Source: Marinobacterium profundum
GTDB lineage: Bacteria; Pseudomonadota; Gammaproteobacteria; Pseudomonadales; Balneatricaceae
Reading direction: 5' to 3'
Assembly: GCF_001528745.1 (NCBI RefSeq)
Contig: NZ_BCNS01000018.1
Location: 91,735 to 155,734 of the forward strand
DNA length: 64,000 bases
Part shown: positions 8,749 to 17,209 of the stretch, one piece after another
Layout: each line of letters opens with the position of its first letter
Position numbering within the stretch: position 1 is the stretch's first letter
The notes under the pieces: model-generated
What the model saw: the letters and a program-made list of their open reading frames with translations, nothing else
Told to the model about the DNA's origin: nothing
The model's database searches: none
Translations under genes and position numbers: made by a program

Positions 8749-10149
8749 ATGTTTGAAAATCTGACAGATCGGCTCACGAAAACGCTCAAGACCGTTACCG
8801 GTCAGGCGAAACTCACCGAAGACAACATCAAGGGCACGCTGCGTGAAGTGCGAATGGCGTTGCTGGAGGCAGATGTCGCGCTACCGGTGGTCAAGGAATT
8901 CGTTAACAGCGTCAAGGACAGGGCTGTCGGCCAGGAAGTCAGCAAGAGCCTGACGCCAGGCCAGGTGTTCGTCAAGATCGTCCAGGAAGAACTGGTCAAG
9001 ATCATGGGCGAGGCTAACGAAAAACTTAATCTGGCTGCCCAGCCGCCGGCCATAGTGCTGATGGCGGGTCTGCAGGGCGCAGGCAAGACCACCTCTGTCG
9101 CCAAGCTTGCGCGCACCCTGCGCGAGCGCGACAAGAAAAAGGTTCTGGTCGTGTCGGCGGACGTATATCGCCCGGCGGCGATCAAGCAGCTGGAAATGCT
9201 GGCCAGCGAAGTGGAAGTGGACTTCTTCCCGTCCAGCGCTGATCAGGATCCGGTGCAGATCGCACAGGCGGCGATTGCCCACGCCAAAATCCAGCACCAC
9301 GATGTGGTGCTGGTGGATACGGCGGGCCGTCTGCATGTCGATGGCGACATGATGGATGAGATCAAGCGTCTGCACAGTGCCATCAATCCGGTGGAAACCC
9401 TGTTTGTGGTCGACGCCATGACCGGCCAGGACGCCGCGACCACGGCCAAGGCGTTCAGTGATGTGCTGCCGCTGACCGGTGTGATTCTGACCAAGGCGGA
9501 CGGTGATGCCCGTGGCGGTGCCGCGCTGTCGGTACGCTATATCACTGGCAAGCCGATCAAGTTTATCGGTGTGGGTGAAAAGGTCGACGCACTCGAAGCC
9601 TTCCATCCTGATCGTGTTGCATCGCGTATTCTGGGTATGGGTGATGTCCTGTCCCTGATCGAGGAAGCCGAGCGCAAGATCGACAAGGACAAAGCCGAGA
9701 AATTTGCCCAGAAAATCAAGAAGGGCAAGGGCTTTGATCTGGAAGACTTCCGTCAGCAGATTCAGCAGATGAAGAACATGGGCGGTATGGCGGGCATGCT
9801 CGACAAGCTGCCGGGTATGGGGCAAATGGGCCAGATGGGTCAGGTTGCCGATGCCGCCAAGGCGGAAAAGGGTATGCATCAAATGGAGTCGATTATCAAC
9901 TCCATGACGCCCGGCGAGCGCAGCAATCCCGATGTTATCTCCGGTTCACGCAAGCGTCGTATCGCGCTGGGCTCGGGTACTCAGATTCAGGATGTGAACC
10001 GCCTGCTCAAGCAGCACAAGCAGATGGCCAAGATGATGAAGAAATTCTCCACCAAGGGTGGCATGGCCAAAATGATGCGTGGCATGAAAGGCATGTTGCC
10101 GCCGGGCATGGGTGGCGGCGGAGGCGGTGGCGGCTTCCCCCGCATGTAA
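8749..10149 (+). CDS. ffh: Signal recognition particle protein
   Basis: This is the SRP54 homologue, a GTPase that binds 4.5S RNA and signal sequences and delivers ribosomes to FtsY at the membrane. The protein has 466 residues. It shows the N domain, P-loop GLQGAGKTT near residue 107, DTAGR near 190, TKADGDA near 248, and a methionine-rich M domain after about residue 300 ending in a glycine run. The ATG at 8749 gives the family N-terminus MFENLTDRLT with AGGCAGGA upstream. The frame is open further upstream to 8407, but that part overlaps the divergent gene and is not coding. Confidence 0.96.
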   Translation: MFENLTDRLTKTLKTVTGQAKLTEDNIKGTLREVRMALLEADVALPVVKEFVNSVKDRAVGQEVSKSLTPGQVFVKIVQEELVKIMGEANEKLNLAAQPPAIVLMAGLQGAGKTTSVAKLARTLRERDKKKVLVVSADVYRPAAIKQLEMLASEVEVDFFPSSADQDPVQIAQAAIAHAKIQHHDVVLVDTAGRLHVDGDMMDEIKRLHSAINPVETLFVVDAMTGQDAATTAKAFSDVLPLTGVILTKADGDARGGAALSVRYITGKPIKFIGVGEKVDALEAFHPDRVASRILGMGDVLSLIEEAERKIDKDKAEKFAQKIKKGKGFDLEDFRQQIQQMKNMGGMAGMLDKLPGMGQMGQMGQVADAAKAEKGMHQMESIINSMTPGERSNPDVISGSRKRRIALGSGTQIQDVNRLLKQHKQMAKMMKKFSTKGGMAKMMRGMKGMLPPGMGGGGGGGGFPRM

Positions 10150-10205
10150 TGCGCCGTCGGTACTGCTTAATATATATCCACAAAGTACTTTTGTCGGGGC
10201 CCTGT

Positions 10206-10234
10206 TTGACGTAAAATCTCGGCCCTGATTTTGT
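10206..10234 (+). promoter_or_regulatory. Possible rpsP-operon promoter
   Basis: TTGACG at 10206-10211 is a good -35 box. The hexamer 17 bp further on (TTTTGT, 10229-10234) is a weak -10. A leader hairpin follows: CGCGGG at 10285-10290 pairs with CCCGCG at 10302-10307, just before the ribosome site. Confidence 0.35.
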
Positions 10235-10327
10235 AGGCCCGGTAGCTGCATGGGGTTAGTCCCGGTGTAGCCCGGATTTGAAACCGCGGGCGATCCTAAA
10301 ACCCGCGCAAATAAAGGGACCATGCAC

Positions 10328-10579
10328 ATGGTAACAATTCGTCTGTCTCGTGGCGGCGCCAAAAAGCGTCCGTTTTATCACCTTACCGTAGCCGATTCTC
10401 GCAATGCGCGTGATGGTCGCTTTATTGAGCGCGTTGGTTTCTTCAACCCAGTTGCTCGCGGTCAGGAAGAAAGCCTGCGCGTCGATCTGGAACGTGTTCA
10501 GTACTGGCAGGAAAAAGGCGCTAGCCTGTCCGAGCGTGTTGCTCAGCTGATCAAAGAAGCAAAGAAAGCAGCTAAGTAA
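10328..10579 (+). CDS. rpsP: 30S ribosomal protein bS16
   Basis: This 83-residue protein is ribosomal protein S16, with the invariant [18 protein letters not shown]-terminus. It is the first gene of rpsP-rimM-trmD-rplS. Two ATGs lie close together (10322 and 10328). The second gives the standard N-terminus and better spacing to the AAAGGGA ribosome site. Confidence 0.96.
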   Translation: MVTIRLSRGGAKKRPFYHLTVADSRNARDGRFIERVGFFNPVARGQEESLRVDLERVQYWQEKGASLSERVAQLIKEAKKAAK

Positions 10580-10603
10580 CGCAAGGTTGGGCCGGGTCGA
10601 AGG

Positions 10604-11131
10604 ATGGAAGATACAAGTTCTCTTATAACGCTGGGCAAGATTACAACTCTGTACGGCGTCAAAGGTTGGGTAAAGGTTCATTCCAGTACCGAACCGATGG
10701 AAAACATCCTGAACTATGCCCCCTGGCAGCTGAAAATCGGAAACGAAACAAAATTCGTCGAGATTGAAAGTGGTCGGGTTCATGGCAAAGGCCTGGTGGC
10801 CAAGCTGGCTGGAGTAGATGATCGGGATGTGGCGCGGCTTTACTGCGGTGCTGAAATTCTGGTCGAGCGCAGCCGCCTTCCTGAACTGGAAGCCGGTGAG
10901 TACTACTGGAGGCAGCTCGAAGACCTGCTGGTATATACCGAGTCCGGCCAGTTGCTGGGCAAGGTAGAGCATCTGATCGCAACGGGTTCCAACGATGTTT
11001 TGATCGTGCGGGGCACCGAAGAGAGTATCGATCGCCGCGAGCGTTTGATTCCCTACTTGCCCGATCAGGTGATCAAAGAAATTGATTTGGTTAAGGGTAG
11101 CATTCGGGTTGACTGGGATCCGGAGTTTTAG
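10604..11131 (+). CDS. rimM: 16S rRNA processing / ribosome maturation factor RimM
   Basis: This 175-residue protein assists maturation of the 30S head and binds S19. The N-terminal RimM barrel begins ITLGKITTLYGVKGWVKVHS, and the linker plus PRC-barrel domain carries EYYWRQLEDLLVY and a terminal IRVDWDPEF. It lies 24 bp after rpsP and ends 3 bp before the trmD start. Confidence 0.95.
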   Translation: MEDTSSLITLGKITTLYGVKGWVKVHSSTEPMENILNYAPWQLKIGNETKFVEIESGRVHGKGLVAKLAGVDDRDVARLYCGAEILVERSRLPELEAGEYYWRQLEDLLVYTESGQLLGKVEHLIATGSNDVLIVRGTEESIDRRERLIPYLPDQVIKEIDLVKGSIRVDWDPEF

Positions 11132-11134
11132 GCG

Positions 11135-11884
11135 GTGTGGTTTGGTGTAGTCACCCTCTTTCCCGAGATGTTTGAAGCCGTTACGGCTTACGGGGTCACG
11201 GGACGGGCGGTGCGCAATGGGCTGATTGACGTCCGGTGCTGGAATCCCAGGGATTATACTCTGGACAAACACCGTACTGTCGATGACCGTCCCTATGGTG
11301 GCGGTCCTGGCATGCTGATGAAAGTTCAGCCATTGCGGGATGCGATACAGGCTGCGCGCAGCGCTGCTGGCGAAGGTGCGACGGTGATTTATCTGTCGCC
11401 CCAGGGGCGACGGCTGGATCATGTCGGTGCCTGTGAGCTGGCAGCAAGGCAGAAATTGATTTTGGTGGCGGGGCGTTACGAAGGTATCGACGAGCGCCTG
11501 CTGGAAACTGAAATCGATGAAGAGTGGTCGCTGGGAGACTTTGTCCTCAGCGGCGGCGAACTGCCGGGCATGACGCTGATCGACGCAGTATCCAGGCTTG
11601 TGCCTGGTGTGCTGGGTCATCAAAGCTCCGCTGCCGAAGACTCCTTTAGCGAGGGGTTGCTGGATTGCCCACACTACACGAGACCGGAACAGTTTGACGG
11701 AATGCAAGTACCCGAGGTGCTGCTAGGCGGCAATCACGAGGAAATCAGGCGCTGGCGTCTGAAACAGCAACTGGGCCGAACCTGGACAAGGCGCCCGGAC
11801 CTGCTGGAAATCCTCGAGCTGAATCGCGAGCAGCAGACGTTGTTAAACGAATACATCCGTGAGACCCAGAGGTCCGACGGTTGA
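11135..11884 (+). CDS. trmD: tRNA (guanine37-N1)-methyltransferase
   Basis: TrmD methylates G37 of tRNAs with S-adenosylmethionine and so prevents +1 frameshifting. The 249-residue SPOUT protein shows [22 protein letters not shown] and [15 protein letters not shown], which form the knot and tRNA-binding surfaces. Translation begins with GTG at 11135, three bases after the rimM stop, which suggests coupling. Confidence 0.96.
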   Translation: MWFGVVTLFPEMFEAVTAYGVTGRAVRNGLIDVRCWNPRDYTLDKHRTVDDRPYGGGPGMLMKVQPLRDAIQAARSAAGEGATVIYLSPQGRRLDHVGACELAARQKLILVAGRYEGIDERLLETEIDEEWSLGDFVLSGGELPGMTLIDAVSRLVPGVLGHQSSAAEDSFSEGLLDCPHYTRPEQFDGMQVPEVLLGGNHEEIRRWRLKQQLGRTWTRRPDLLEILELNREQQTLLNEYIRETQRSDG

Positions 11885-11906
11885 GTACTCACTCTAGGAG
11901 CGAGCT

Positions 11907-12263
11907 ATGAGCGGCAAAATCTCTATCATTCAGCAGATCGAAGCTGAGCAGATGGGTAAGCAGATCCCTGAATTCGGCCCCGGTGATACCGTTGTCGTAC
12001 AGGTTAAAGTAACTGAAGGCGCTCGTACGCGTCTGCAGGCATTTGAAGGTGTAGTGATCGGCAAGCGTAACCGCGGCCTGAACTCTGCCTTCACCGTACG
12101 TAAAATCTCCCACGGTGTGGGCGTTGAGCGTACTTTCCAGACTTTCAGCCCGACTGTTGACAGCATTGGTGTCAAGCGTCGCGGTGACGTGCGTCAGGCC
12201 AAGCTGTACTACCTGCGCGAACGTAGCGGCAAGTCTGCACGTATCAAGGAAAAGCTGGGCTGA
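11907..12263 (+). CDS. rplS: 50S ribosomal protein bL19
   Basis: This 118-residue protein is ribosomal protein L19 at the 30S-50S interface, recognised by [13 protein letters not shown] and [16 protein letters not shown] clear ribosome site (AGGAGCG) precedes the ATG. It is the last gene of the rpsP operon and is followed by a strong terminator. Confidence 0.96.
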   Translation: MSGKISIIQQIEAEQMGKQIPEFGPGDTVVVQVKVTEGARTRLQAFEGVVIGKRNRGLNSAFTVRKISHGVGVERTFQTFSPTVDSIGVKRRGDVRQAKLYYLRERSGKSARIKEKLG

Positions 12264-12285
12264 GCCTTGGCTCACTTCAGTTTCT

Positions 12286-12314
12286 AAAAGGGCGGCCCTC
12301 GGGTCGCCCTTTTT
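12286..12314 (+). terminator. Rho-independent terminator of the rpsP-rplS operon
   Basis: AAAGGGCG at 12287-12294 pairs with CGCCCTTT at 12305-12312 around a 10-nt loop and continues into a T-run. Confidence 0.85.
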
Positions 12315-12340
12315 GCGTTCGGGCTTAAGTAGCTCTGTCG

Positions 12341-12369
12341 TTGGCCTGTTCGCCATTTATCGCTATGAT
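12341..12369 (+). promoter_or_regulatory. Probable promoter of the gene at 12428
   Basis: TTGGCC at 12341-12346 and TATGAT at 12364-12369 are separated by 17 bp. They lie just after the rplS terminator and 59 bp before the next start codon. Confidence 0.45.
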
Positions 12370-12427
12370 GCCTAGTATTAAAATCTCTGTAAGCCGGTAC
12401 TGACAGACTACAAAAGGAACTGCAGCT

Positions 12428-13924
12428 ATGCGGAAGTTGTTTAGATTGCTGGGATTTTTACTGATACCGGCGTTGATCGTCGGTGGTGCCTATGGATATT
12501 ACTGGTACCAGGTAAAAACCTCCGCCGATCGCATGGTTGAGGCTGCGGCGCCCTTCGCTAAAATCACCTATGCGCGTGTTGTGGCCGGGATCGATGGAAG
12601 TGCTGGCGTTGCTGGCGTGCAGATAACCCCTGTGGGTAGCAAGGATTCTGTGCTGATCGGGTCTGTGCTGTTCCAGGCGCCTGATCCGCTGTTTTACCTT
12701 GATGCCGAGAAGACCCTGCGCGAAGGCAACTGGCCCGAGCATATGGCGTTGTCGGTTACGGGTCTGAGTATGACTCTTGATGCCGACTATCTGGCGCAGT
12801 GGGAGGCCATGGGGCAGTCCTTTGCCGTGCCTCAGCAAGGTACCGGCTTTGAGGCTCTCGCCTGTGGTGATGTGCAGCGCTTTGACCTGGCAACGACCCG
12901 GGCCATGAAGTATCAGCGCCTGACCATGGATATGCTGGTGGCGATGGACTTTATGCCTGGCTCCCAGTCGTTGCGACTGCGCTCCGATGTCAATGTCGCC
13001 GATATGGCGAAAACCAGTTTTTATGTCGACCTGTCTTTGGCCAGTAATGTGCTTTCTATAGGTTCGCTGGTGCAGGCGCAGCCGTCGGTTGAGCGTGTCT
13101 CGCTGGATTACGCAGACCTGGGCTACAACGCCAGACGCAATCGTTTTTGTGCTCTGAGTGGTGGTTACGCGCCGGCTGAGTATGCACAGCGACACAGTGA
13201 AATGGTGCAGGCCGAGCTGAGGCAGCTTGGCTGGTTGATGCCTGATCTGCTGGTTAAAGCCTATGCGGATCTGCAGCAGCCGCGGGCCATTTTACAGCTG
13301 GTAGCCGAGCCATCGCCGGGCTTTGGGGCTCAATCCATAGCAACGATTTCATCACCGGAAGACCTGCTTGGTTTGCTGAATGTTCAGGTGTCGGTTAATG
13401 GTGTGAGTCAGGATTTGAGTACGATCGACTGGTCGCTTGATCCAGGTGAGGCTATTGCCGCAGATGGTGCTGCTACTGAGGCTTTGCCGGATGGGGCGCT
13501 GGGCGCTGCAGTGCCGCAAACTGAAGAGCAGTCGGTCGCACTGCAGGAGCCGGAGCCCTTGGCCGCAGGCGTGGTTGAAAAGCGTGCGCCCGAGCAAGAA
13601 GACCTGGTGGTTGAACTAGAGCAGCCCAGGCCTGAGCCATCGTCGGTGACCACTATTATTGATCCTGATGTAATTCAGGTTATGCCGGGGATAGTGGTCA
13701 AGGCCAGAGCAGCGGAAAAAACCTACAAGCCCACGGCGGTGCAGCAGGTGCATAGCTATGCCGGACAGAAGGTTAAGCTGCGAACCTATTTTGGGCGCCG
13801 TATCGAAGGCACCCTGGTGCGGGTGGCTGGGGGTAATCTGGAAGTAGAGCAGCGTCTGGACCGCGGAGTGGCAGTTTTCCCGATTGCGGCTGACAAGGTG
13901 GCAGAGCTGTCTGTCTGGCGTTAA
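12428..13924 (+). CDS. Unrecognised membrane-anchored protein
   Basis: I do not recognise this 498-residue protein. It has a short basic N-terminus and one membrane helix (about residues 7-26), then a large, probably periplasmic region. Residues about 335-410 are rich in alanine, glutamate and proline and look like a flexible linker. The last 50 residues (from AGQKVKLRTYFGRR to the C-terminus) look like a small beta-barrel of SH3 or Sm-like type. A promoter-like sequence lies upstream and the xerD start is 8 bp downstream, so it probably shares a transcript with xerD. No catalytic motif is visible. Confidence 0.7.
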   Translation: MRKLFRLLGFLLIPALIVGGAYGYYWYQVKTSADRMVEAAAPFAKITYARVVAGIDGSAGVAGVQITPVGSKDSVLIGSVLFQAPDPLFYLDAEKTLREGNWPEHMALSVTGLSMTLDADYLAQWEAMGQSFAVPQQGTGFEALACGDVQRFDLATTRAMKYQRLTMDMLVAMDFMPGSQSLRLRSDVNVADMAKTSFYVDLSLASNVLSIGSLVQAQPSVERVSLDYADLGYNARRNRFCALSGGYAPAEYAQRHSEMVQAELRQLGWLMPDLLVKAYADLQQPRAILQLVAEPSPGFGAQSIATISSPEDLLGLLNVQVSVNGVSQDLSTIDWSLDPGEAIAADGAATEALPDGALGAAVPQTEEQSVALQEPEPLAAGVVEKRAPEQEDLVVELEQPRPEPSSVTTIIDPDVIQVMPGIVVKARAAEKTYKPTAVQQVHSYAGQKVKLRTYFGRRIEGTLVRVAGGNLEVEQRLDRGVAVFPIAADKVAELSVWR

Positions 13925-13931
13925 GGCGGCC

Positions 13932-14867
13932 GTGTCGGATATTGAAGGTGACGGCCGCTTGCGCCGGCGCTCGCCCCAGGAGGCCGATCAGCGCGATATA
14001 GAGCGGTATATCGATGCTCTCTGGCTTGAAAAGGGTCTCAGTGCCAATACTTTGGCGTCATACAGGCGTGATCTCAGTATTTTTGCCTGCTGGCTTAATG
14101 ATCAGGGTGCGGCCTTGCTTGACGCGGACCGGGCGCTGCTGCGCCGTCATCTAGACTGGCGGCTCGAAGCCCGGCTCAAGGCCAGTTCCACGGCGCGTCT
14201 GCTGTCCTGTCTGCGTGGCTTTTATCGTTACTGGATTCGAGAAGAGCGCCTGGCAGATGATCCGACGCTGCAGATCGACAGTCCGCGCCGTGCCCGGCCA
14301 TTACCTAAAACTCTGACCGAAGCAGATGTTGAGCAGCTGCTGGCTGCACCGCCGCTGGATGATGCCCTGGGGCTGCGGGATAGGGCTATGCTGGAAGTGC
14401 TCTATGCCACCGGTCTGCGGGTGTCGGAGCTGGTCGGTCTGTCCTGTGGGCAAGTGAACCTGCGTCAGGGGCTGGTGCGGGTGATTGGCAAGGGTGACAA
14501 GGAGCGATTGGTTCCGCTGGGTGACGAGGCCGTGCACTGGCTGCAGCGTTATCTGCTACAGGCGCGTCGAGAACTGATTGAAACGGGTTCCGAGGTGCTG
14601 TTTCCCAGCCGACGCGGACAGCAAATGACGCGCCAGACATTCTGGCATCGGGTCAAGCTGCATGCCGTGACAGGCGGTATCGATAAGCCCCTGTCCCCCC
14701 ATGTGCTACGTCATGCCTTCGCTACCCATCTGGTGAATCATGGCGCTGATCTGCGAGTGGTGCAGATGTTGCTGGGTCACAGCGATCTTTCAACCACGCA
14801 GATTTATACTCAGGTCGCGCAGCACCGGCTGCAGTCCGTACACCGTCAGCACCATCCGCGGGGCTAG
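13932..14867 (+). CDS. xerD: Site-specific tyrosine recombinase XerD
   Basis: XerD acts with XerC at dif to resolve chromosome dimers. The 311-residue protein has the N-terminal SAM-like domain and a catalytic domain with R163 (ATGLRVSEL), H257 and R260 (HVLRH), H283 (LLGHS) and nucleophile Y292 (TQIYTQV). I chose GTG at 13932 because AAGGCGG lies upstream and it starts right after the preceding gene; an ATG at 13884 would overlap that gene. It is called XerD rather than XerC because it lies before dsbC-hom-thrC, as in Pseudomonas. Confidence 0.92.
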   Translation: MSDIEGDGRLRRRSPQEADQRDIERYIDALWLEKGLSANTLASYRRDLSIFACWLNDQGAALLDADRALLRRHLDWRLEARLKASSTARLLSCLRGFYRYWIREERLADDPTLQIDSPRRARPLPKTLTEADVEQLLAAPPLDDALGLRDRAMLEVLYATGLRVSELVGLSCGQVNLRQGLVRVIGKGDKERLVPLGDEAVHWLQRYLLQARRELIETGSEVLFPSRRGQQMTRQTFWHRVKLHAVTGGIDKPLSPHVLRHAFATHLVNHGADLRVVQMLLGHSDLSTTQIYTQVAQHRLQSVHRQHHPRG

Positions 14868-14946
14868 CAGCTGGGGTTCAGGGAACTTATTAGTGCCTGT
14901 CTCGTCTGAGAAGGTCTATAAACATCGACTGATATTGAGGGTTTTT

Positions 14947-15693
14947 ATGTATAAATCTATCCTGAGTGCCCTTATGGTGCTGGGCTTCAGTGGCACGTTG
15001 CAGGCAGCTGAGGCTGATGCCGGGATTACCGAAATCATTTCCCAGCAGTTGATGAAGGTCGATGCCCGTATTCCGGTGGAGTCCGTTACTGAAGCGCAGA
15101 TGCCGGGTATCTATGAAGTTGTTCTGGGTACCGGTGAAGTGCTTTATGCCGATCCGAAAGGCGAGTACTTCATGCTGGGTCAGCTCTACAAACTGAGTGA
15201 TGACAAGGGTTTCGTAAACCTGACGGAAGCGCGTCTGAATACGCAACGGGTCGCGCTTATAGAGGGGGTCGATGCGAAAGATCGCATCTCTTTCAAGCCT
15301 GAGGGTGAGGTCAAGGCGACGATAGCGGTGTTTACCGACGTTGATTGTCCCTACTGCCGCAAGCTGCACGATGAGGTTCCCAAGCTGAATGCCATGGGGA
15401 TTCAGGTGGATTACCTGGCCTTTCCGCGCGGAGGTGAGCGTTCCGAAGCCTTTACCAAGATGCAGTCGGTCTGGTGTTCGGCGCCGGATCAGCGTGCCGA
15501 GAACCTGACGAAGGTTAAGGGCGGTGAAACCATCACGGCTCTGGCCTGTGATTCGCCGGTAATGGATCAGTTCGCGCTGGGGCAAAAGGTGGGCGTAACC
15601 GGTACGCCTGCGTTGGTATTTGAAGATGGTAGCCTGGTTCCGGGGTACATGCCGGCGGCGCGTCTGGCCCAGATGCTCGGTCTGGCACAGTAA
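14947..15693 (+). CDS. dsbC: Periplasmic thiol:disulfide isomerase DsbC
   Basis: DsbC is a periplasmic V-shaped dimer that corrects wrong disulfides and is kept reduced by DsbD. The 248-residue precursor has a signal peptide (about residues 1-20), an N-terminal dimerisation domain and a thioredoxin domain with CPYC at about residues 134-137 and the cis-proline loop TGTPAL. The ATG at 14947 follows GAGGG. It lies between xerD and hom, the order seen in Pseudomonas. Confidence 0.93.
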   Translation: MYKSILSALMVLGFSGTLQAAEADAGITEIISQQLMKVDARIPVESVTEAQMPGIYEVVLGTGEVLYADPKGEYFMLGQLYKLSDDKGFVNLTEARLNTQRVALIEGVDAKDRISFKPEGEVKATIAVFTDVDCPYCRKLHDEVPKLNAMGIQVDYLAFPRGGERSEAFTKMQSVWCSAPDQRAENLTKVKGGETITALACDSPVMDQFALGQKVGVTGTPALVFEDGSLVPGYMPAARLAQMLGLAQ

Positions 15694-15703
15694 AACTGTT
15701 CCT

Positions 15704-15734
15704 GCAAGTGGCACGGTTTGTTCGTGTCACTTGC
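15704..15734 (+). terminator. Probable terminator after dsbC
   Basis: GCAAGTGGCACG at 15704-15715 pairs with CGTGTCACTTGC at 15723-15734 (12 bp with one G-T pair) around a 7-nt loop. A T-rich but interrupted tail follows. Confidence 0.55.
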
Positions 15735-15822
15735 TGTCTGTTTGTCCTTCCCTGATCTGCCGTTCGGCAAATTCATCCTGCATCTTCTGTATATCCCTAT
15801 CCAAGTCGGGTCCAACTCCCGT

Positions 15823-15828
15823 TATAAT
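15823..15828 (+). promoter_or_regulatory. Probable -10 box of hom-thrC
   Basis: A perfect TATAAT lies 70 bp before the hom start. No good -35 is seen at 17 bp. Confidence 0.45.
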
Positions 15829-15846
15829 ACTCACCCATTTTTACCG

Positions 15847-15867
15847 CGGATGACGAAAGGTCATCCG
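15847..15867 (+). promoter_or_regulatory. Hairpin in the hom leader
   Basis: An 8-bp perfect stem, CGGATGAC/GTCATCCG, encloses the loop GAAAG. It lies in the predicted leader 18 bp before the ribosome site and has no T-tract, so it is not a terminator. A role in message stability or translation control is only a possibility. Confidence 0.4.
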
Positions 15868-15897
15868 GTTCGACTCAACAGCGAGTGAGGTATTGAT

Positions 15898-17199
15898 TTG
15901 AAACCGGTTAAAGTTGGTATCTGCGGTCTTGGCACCGTAGGCTGCGGCACCTTCAATGTGCTTCAGCGCAATGGAGAGGAAATCAGTCGTCGTGCAGGCC
16001 GCGATATAGTCGTAGCCCAGGTGGGCGCGCGGCGTGAAAACCCGAACGCTGATACCCGCGGCATTGACCTTACCGCCGACATTTTCGCGGTTGCGACCAA
16101 CCCGGAAATCGATATCGTGGTTGAGCTCATCGGTGGCTATGATGTCGCCCGCAAGCTGGTGCTGACGGCGATCGAAAACGGCAAGCATGTGGTCACCGCC
16201 AACAAGGCGCTGATCGCCGTGCACGGCAACGAGATTTTTGCAGCGGCGCAGAAGAACAACGTCATCGTGGCCTTCGAGGCGGCGGTTGCCGGCGGCATTC
16301 CTATTATCAAGGCGATCCGTGAAGGCCTGGCCGGCAACCAGATCAACTGGCTGGCGGGCATTATCAATGGCACCGGCAACTTCATCATGAGCGAAATGCG
16401 TGAGAAGGGCCGTGACTTTGCCGATGTGCTGGCCGAAGCCCAGGCGCTGGGTTACGCCGAAGCCGATCCTACTTTTGATGTGGAAGGTATCGATGCAGCG
16501 CACAAGCTGACCATCCTGGCTTCCATCGCATTCGGTATTCCGCTGCAGTTCGACAAGGCCTATACCGAAGGTATCAGCGCCATTACTCAGGACGACGTGA
16601 CCTACGCCGACGAGCTGGGCTATCGCATCAAGCATCTGGGTATCAGCCGTCGTACTGACGCGGGTATCGAGCTGCGGGTGCATCCGACACTGATTCCCAA
16701 GCCGCTGCTGCTGGCCAATGTCGAAGGTGTAATGAATGCGGTTATGGTCGACGGTGATGCCGTGGGTCAGACGCTGTACTACGGAGCTGGCGCGGGTGCG
16801 GAACCTACGGCGTCTGCCGTGGTGGCTGATGTGATCGACGTGGTGCGCATGCTGGATTCCGCGCAGGGCAACCGTGTACCGCATCTGGCCTTCCAGCCGA
16901 GTCAGCTTTCGGACCTGCCGGTGTTGCCGGTGGAGGACATTCAGACTGCTTACTATCTGCGCATTCACGCTATCGAGCGTCCCGGCGTACTGGCCCATAT
17001 CACTAAAATATTTGGTGATAGCGGTATTAACATCGAAGCCATAATCCAGAAGGAAACCACCGCCGAGCAAGTGCCGGTGATTATCCTGACGCAGCGGGTG
17101 AAGGAGCGGGTGATGAATGATGCTCTGGCTCAGATCGAGGCGCTGGACGATATCCTTGGCAAGGTAACCCGCATCCGTGTCGAGTTGCTGAAGGATTGA
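15898..17199 (+). CDS. hom: Homoserine dehydrogenase
   Basis: This enzyme reduces aspartate semialdehyde to homoserine with NAD(P)H, at the branch to threonine and methionine. The 433-residue protein has an N-terminal nucleotide-binding fold (GICGLGTVGCGT), the catalytic homoserine dehydrogenase domain (INGTGNFI and EADPTFDVEG) and a C-terminal ACT domain (about 355-430) for feedback control. Translation starts at TTG (15898), supported by GTGAGG 7 bp upstream. No aspartokinase domain is fused. The thrC start is 10 bp downstream, forming a hom-thrC operon. Confidence 0.95.
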   Translation: MKPVKVGICGLGTVGCGTFNVLQRNGEEISRRAGRDIVVAQVGARRENPNADTRGIDLTADIFAVATNPEIDIVVELIGGYDVARKLVLTAIENGKHVVTANKALIAVHGNEIFAAAQKNNVIVAFEAAVAGGIPIIKAIREGLAGNQINWLAGIINGTGNFIMSEMREKGRDFADVLAEAQALGYAEADPTFDVEGIDAAHKLTILASIAFGIPLQFDKAYTEGISAITQDDVTYADELGYRIKHLGISRRTDAGIELRVHPTLIPKPLLLANVEGVMNAVMVDGDAVGQTLYYGAGAGAEPTASAVVADVIDVVRMLDSAQGNRVPHLAFQPSQLSDLPVLPVEDIQTAYYLRIHAIERPGVLAHITKIFGDSGINIEAIIQKETTAEQVPVIILTQRVKERVMNDALAQIEALDDILGKVTRIRVELLKD

Positions 17200-17209
17200 G
17201 GAAACGAGC

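Noticed and set aside
15860..15880. T-loop-like GGTTCGACTC near the hom leader, considered as a tRNA
   Set aside because: No acceptor or anticodon stems can be formed around it; it lies in the hom leader.
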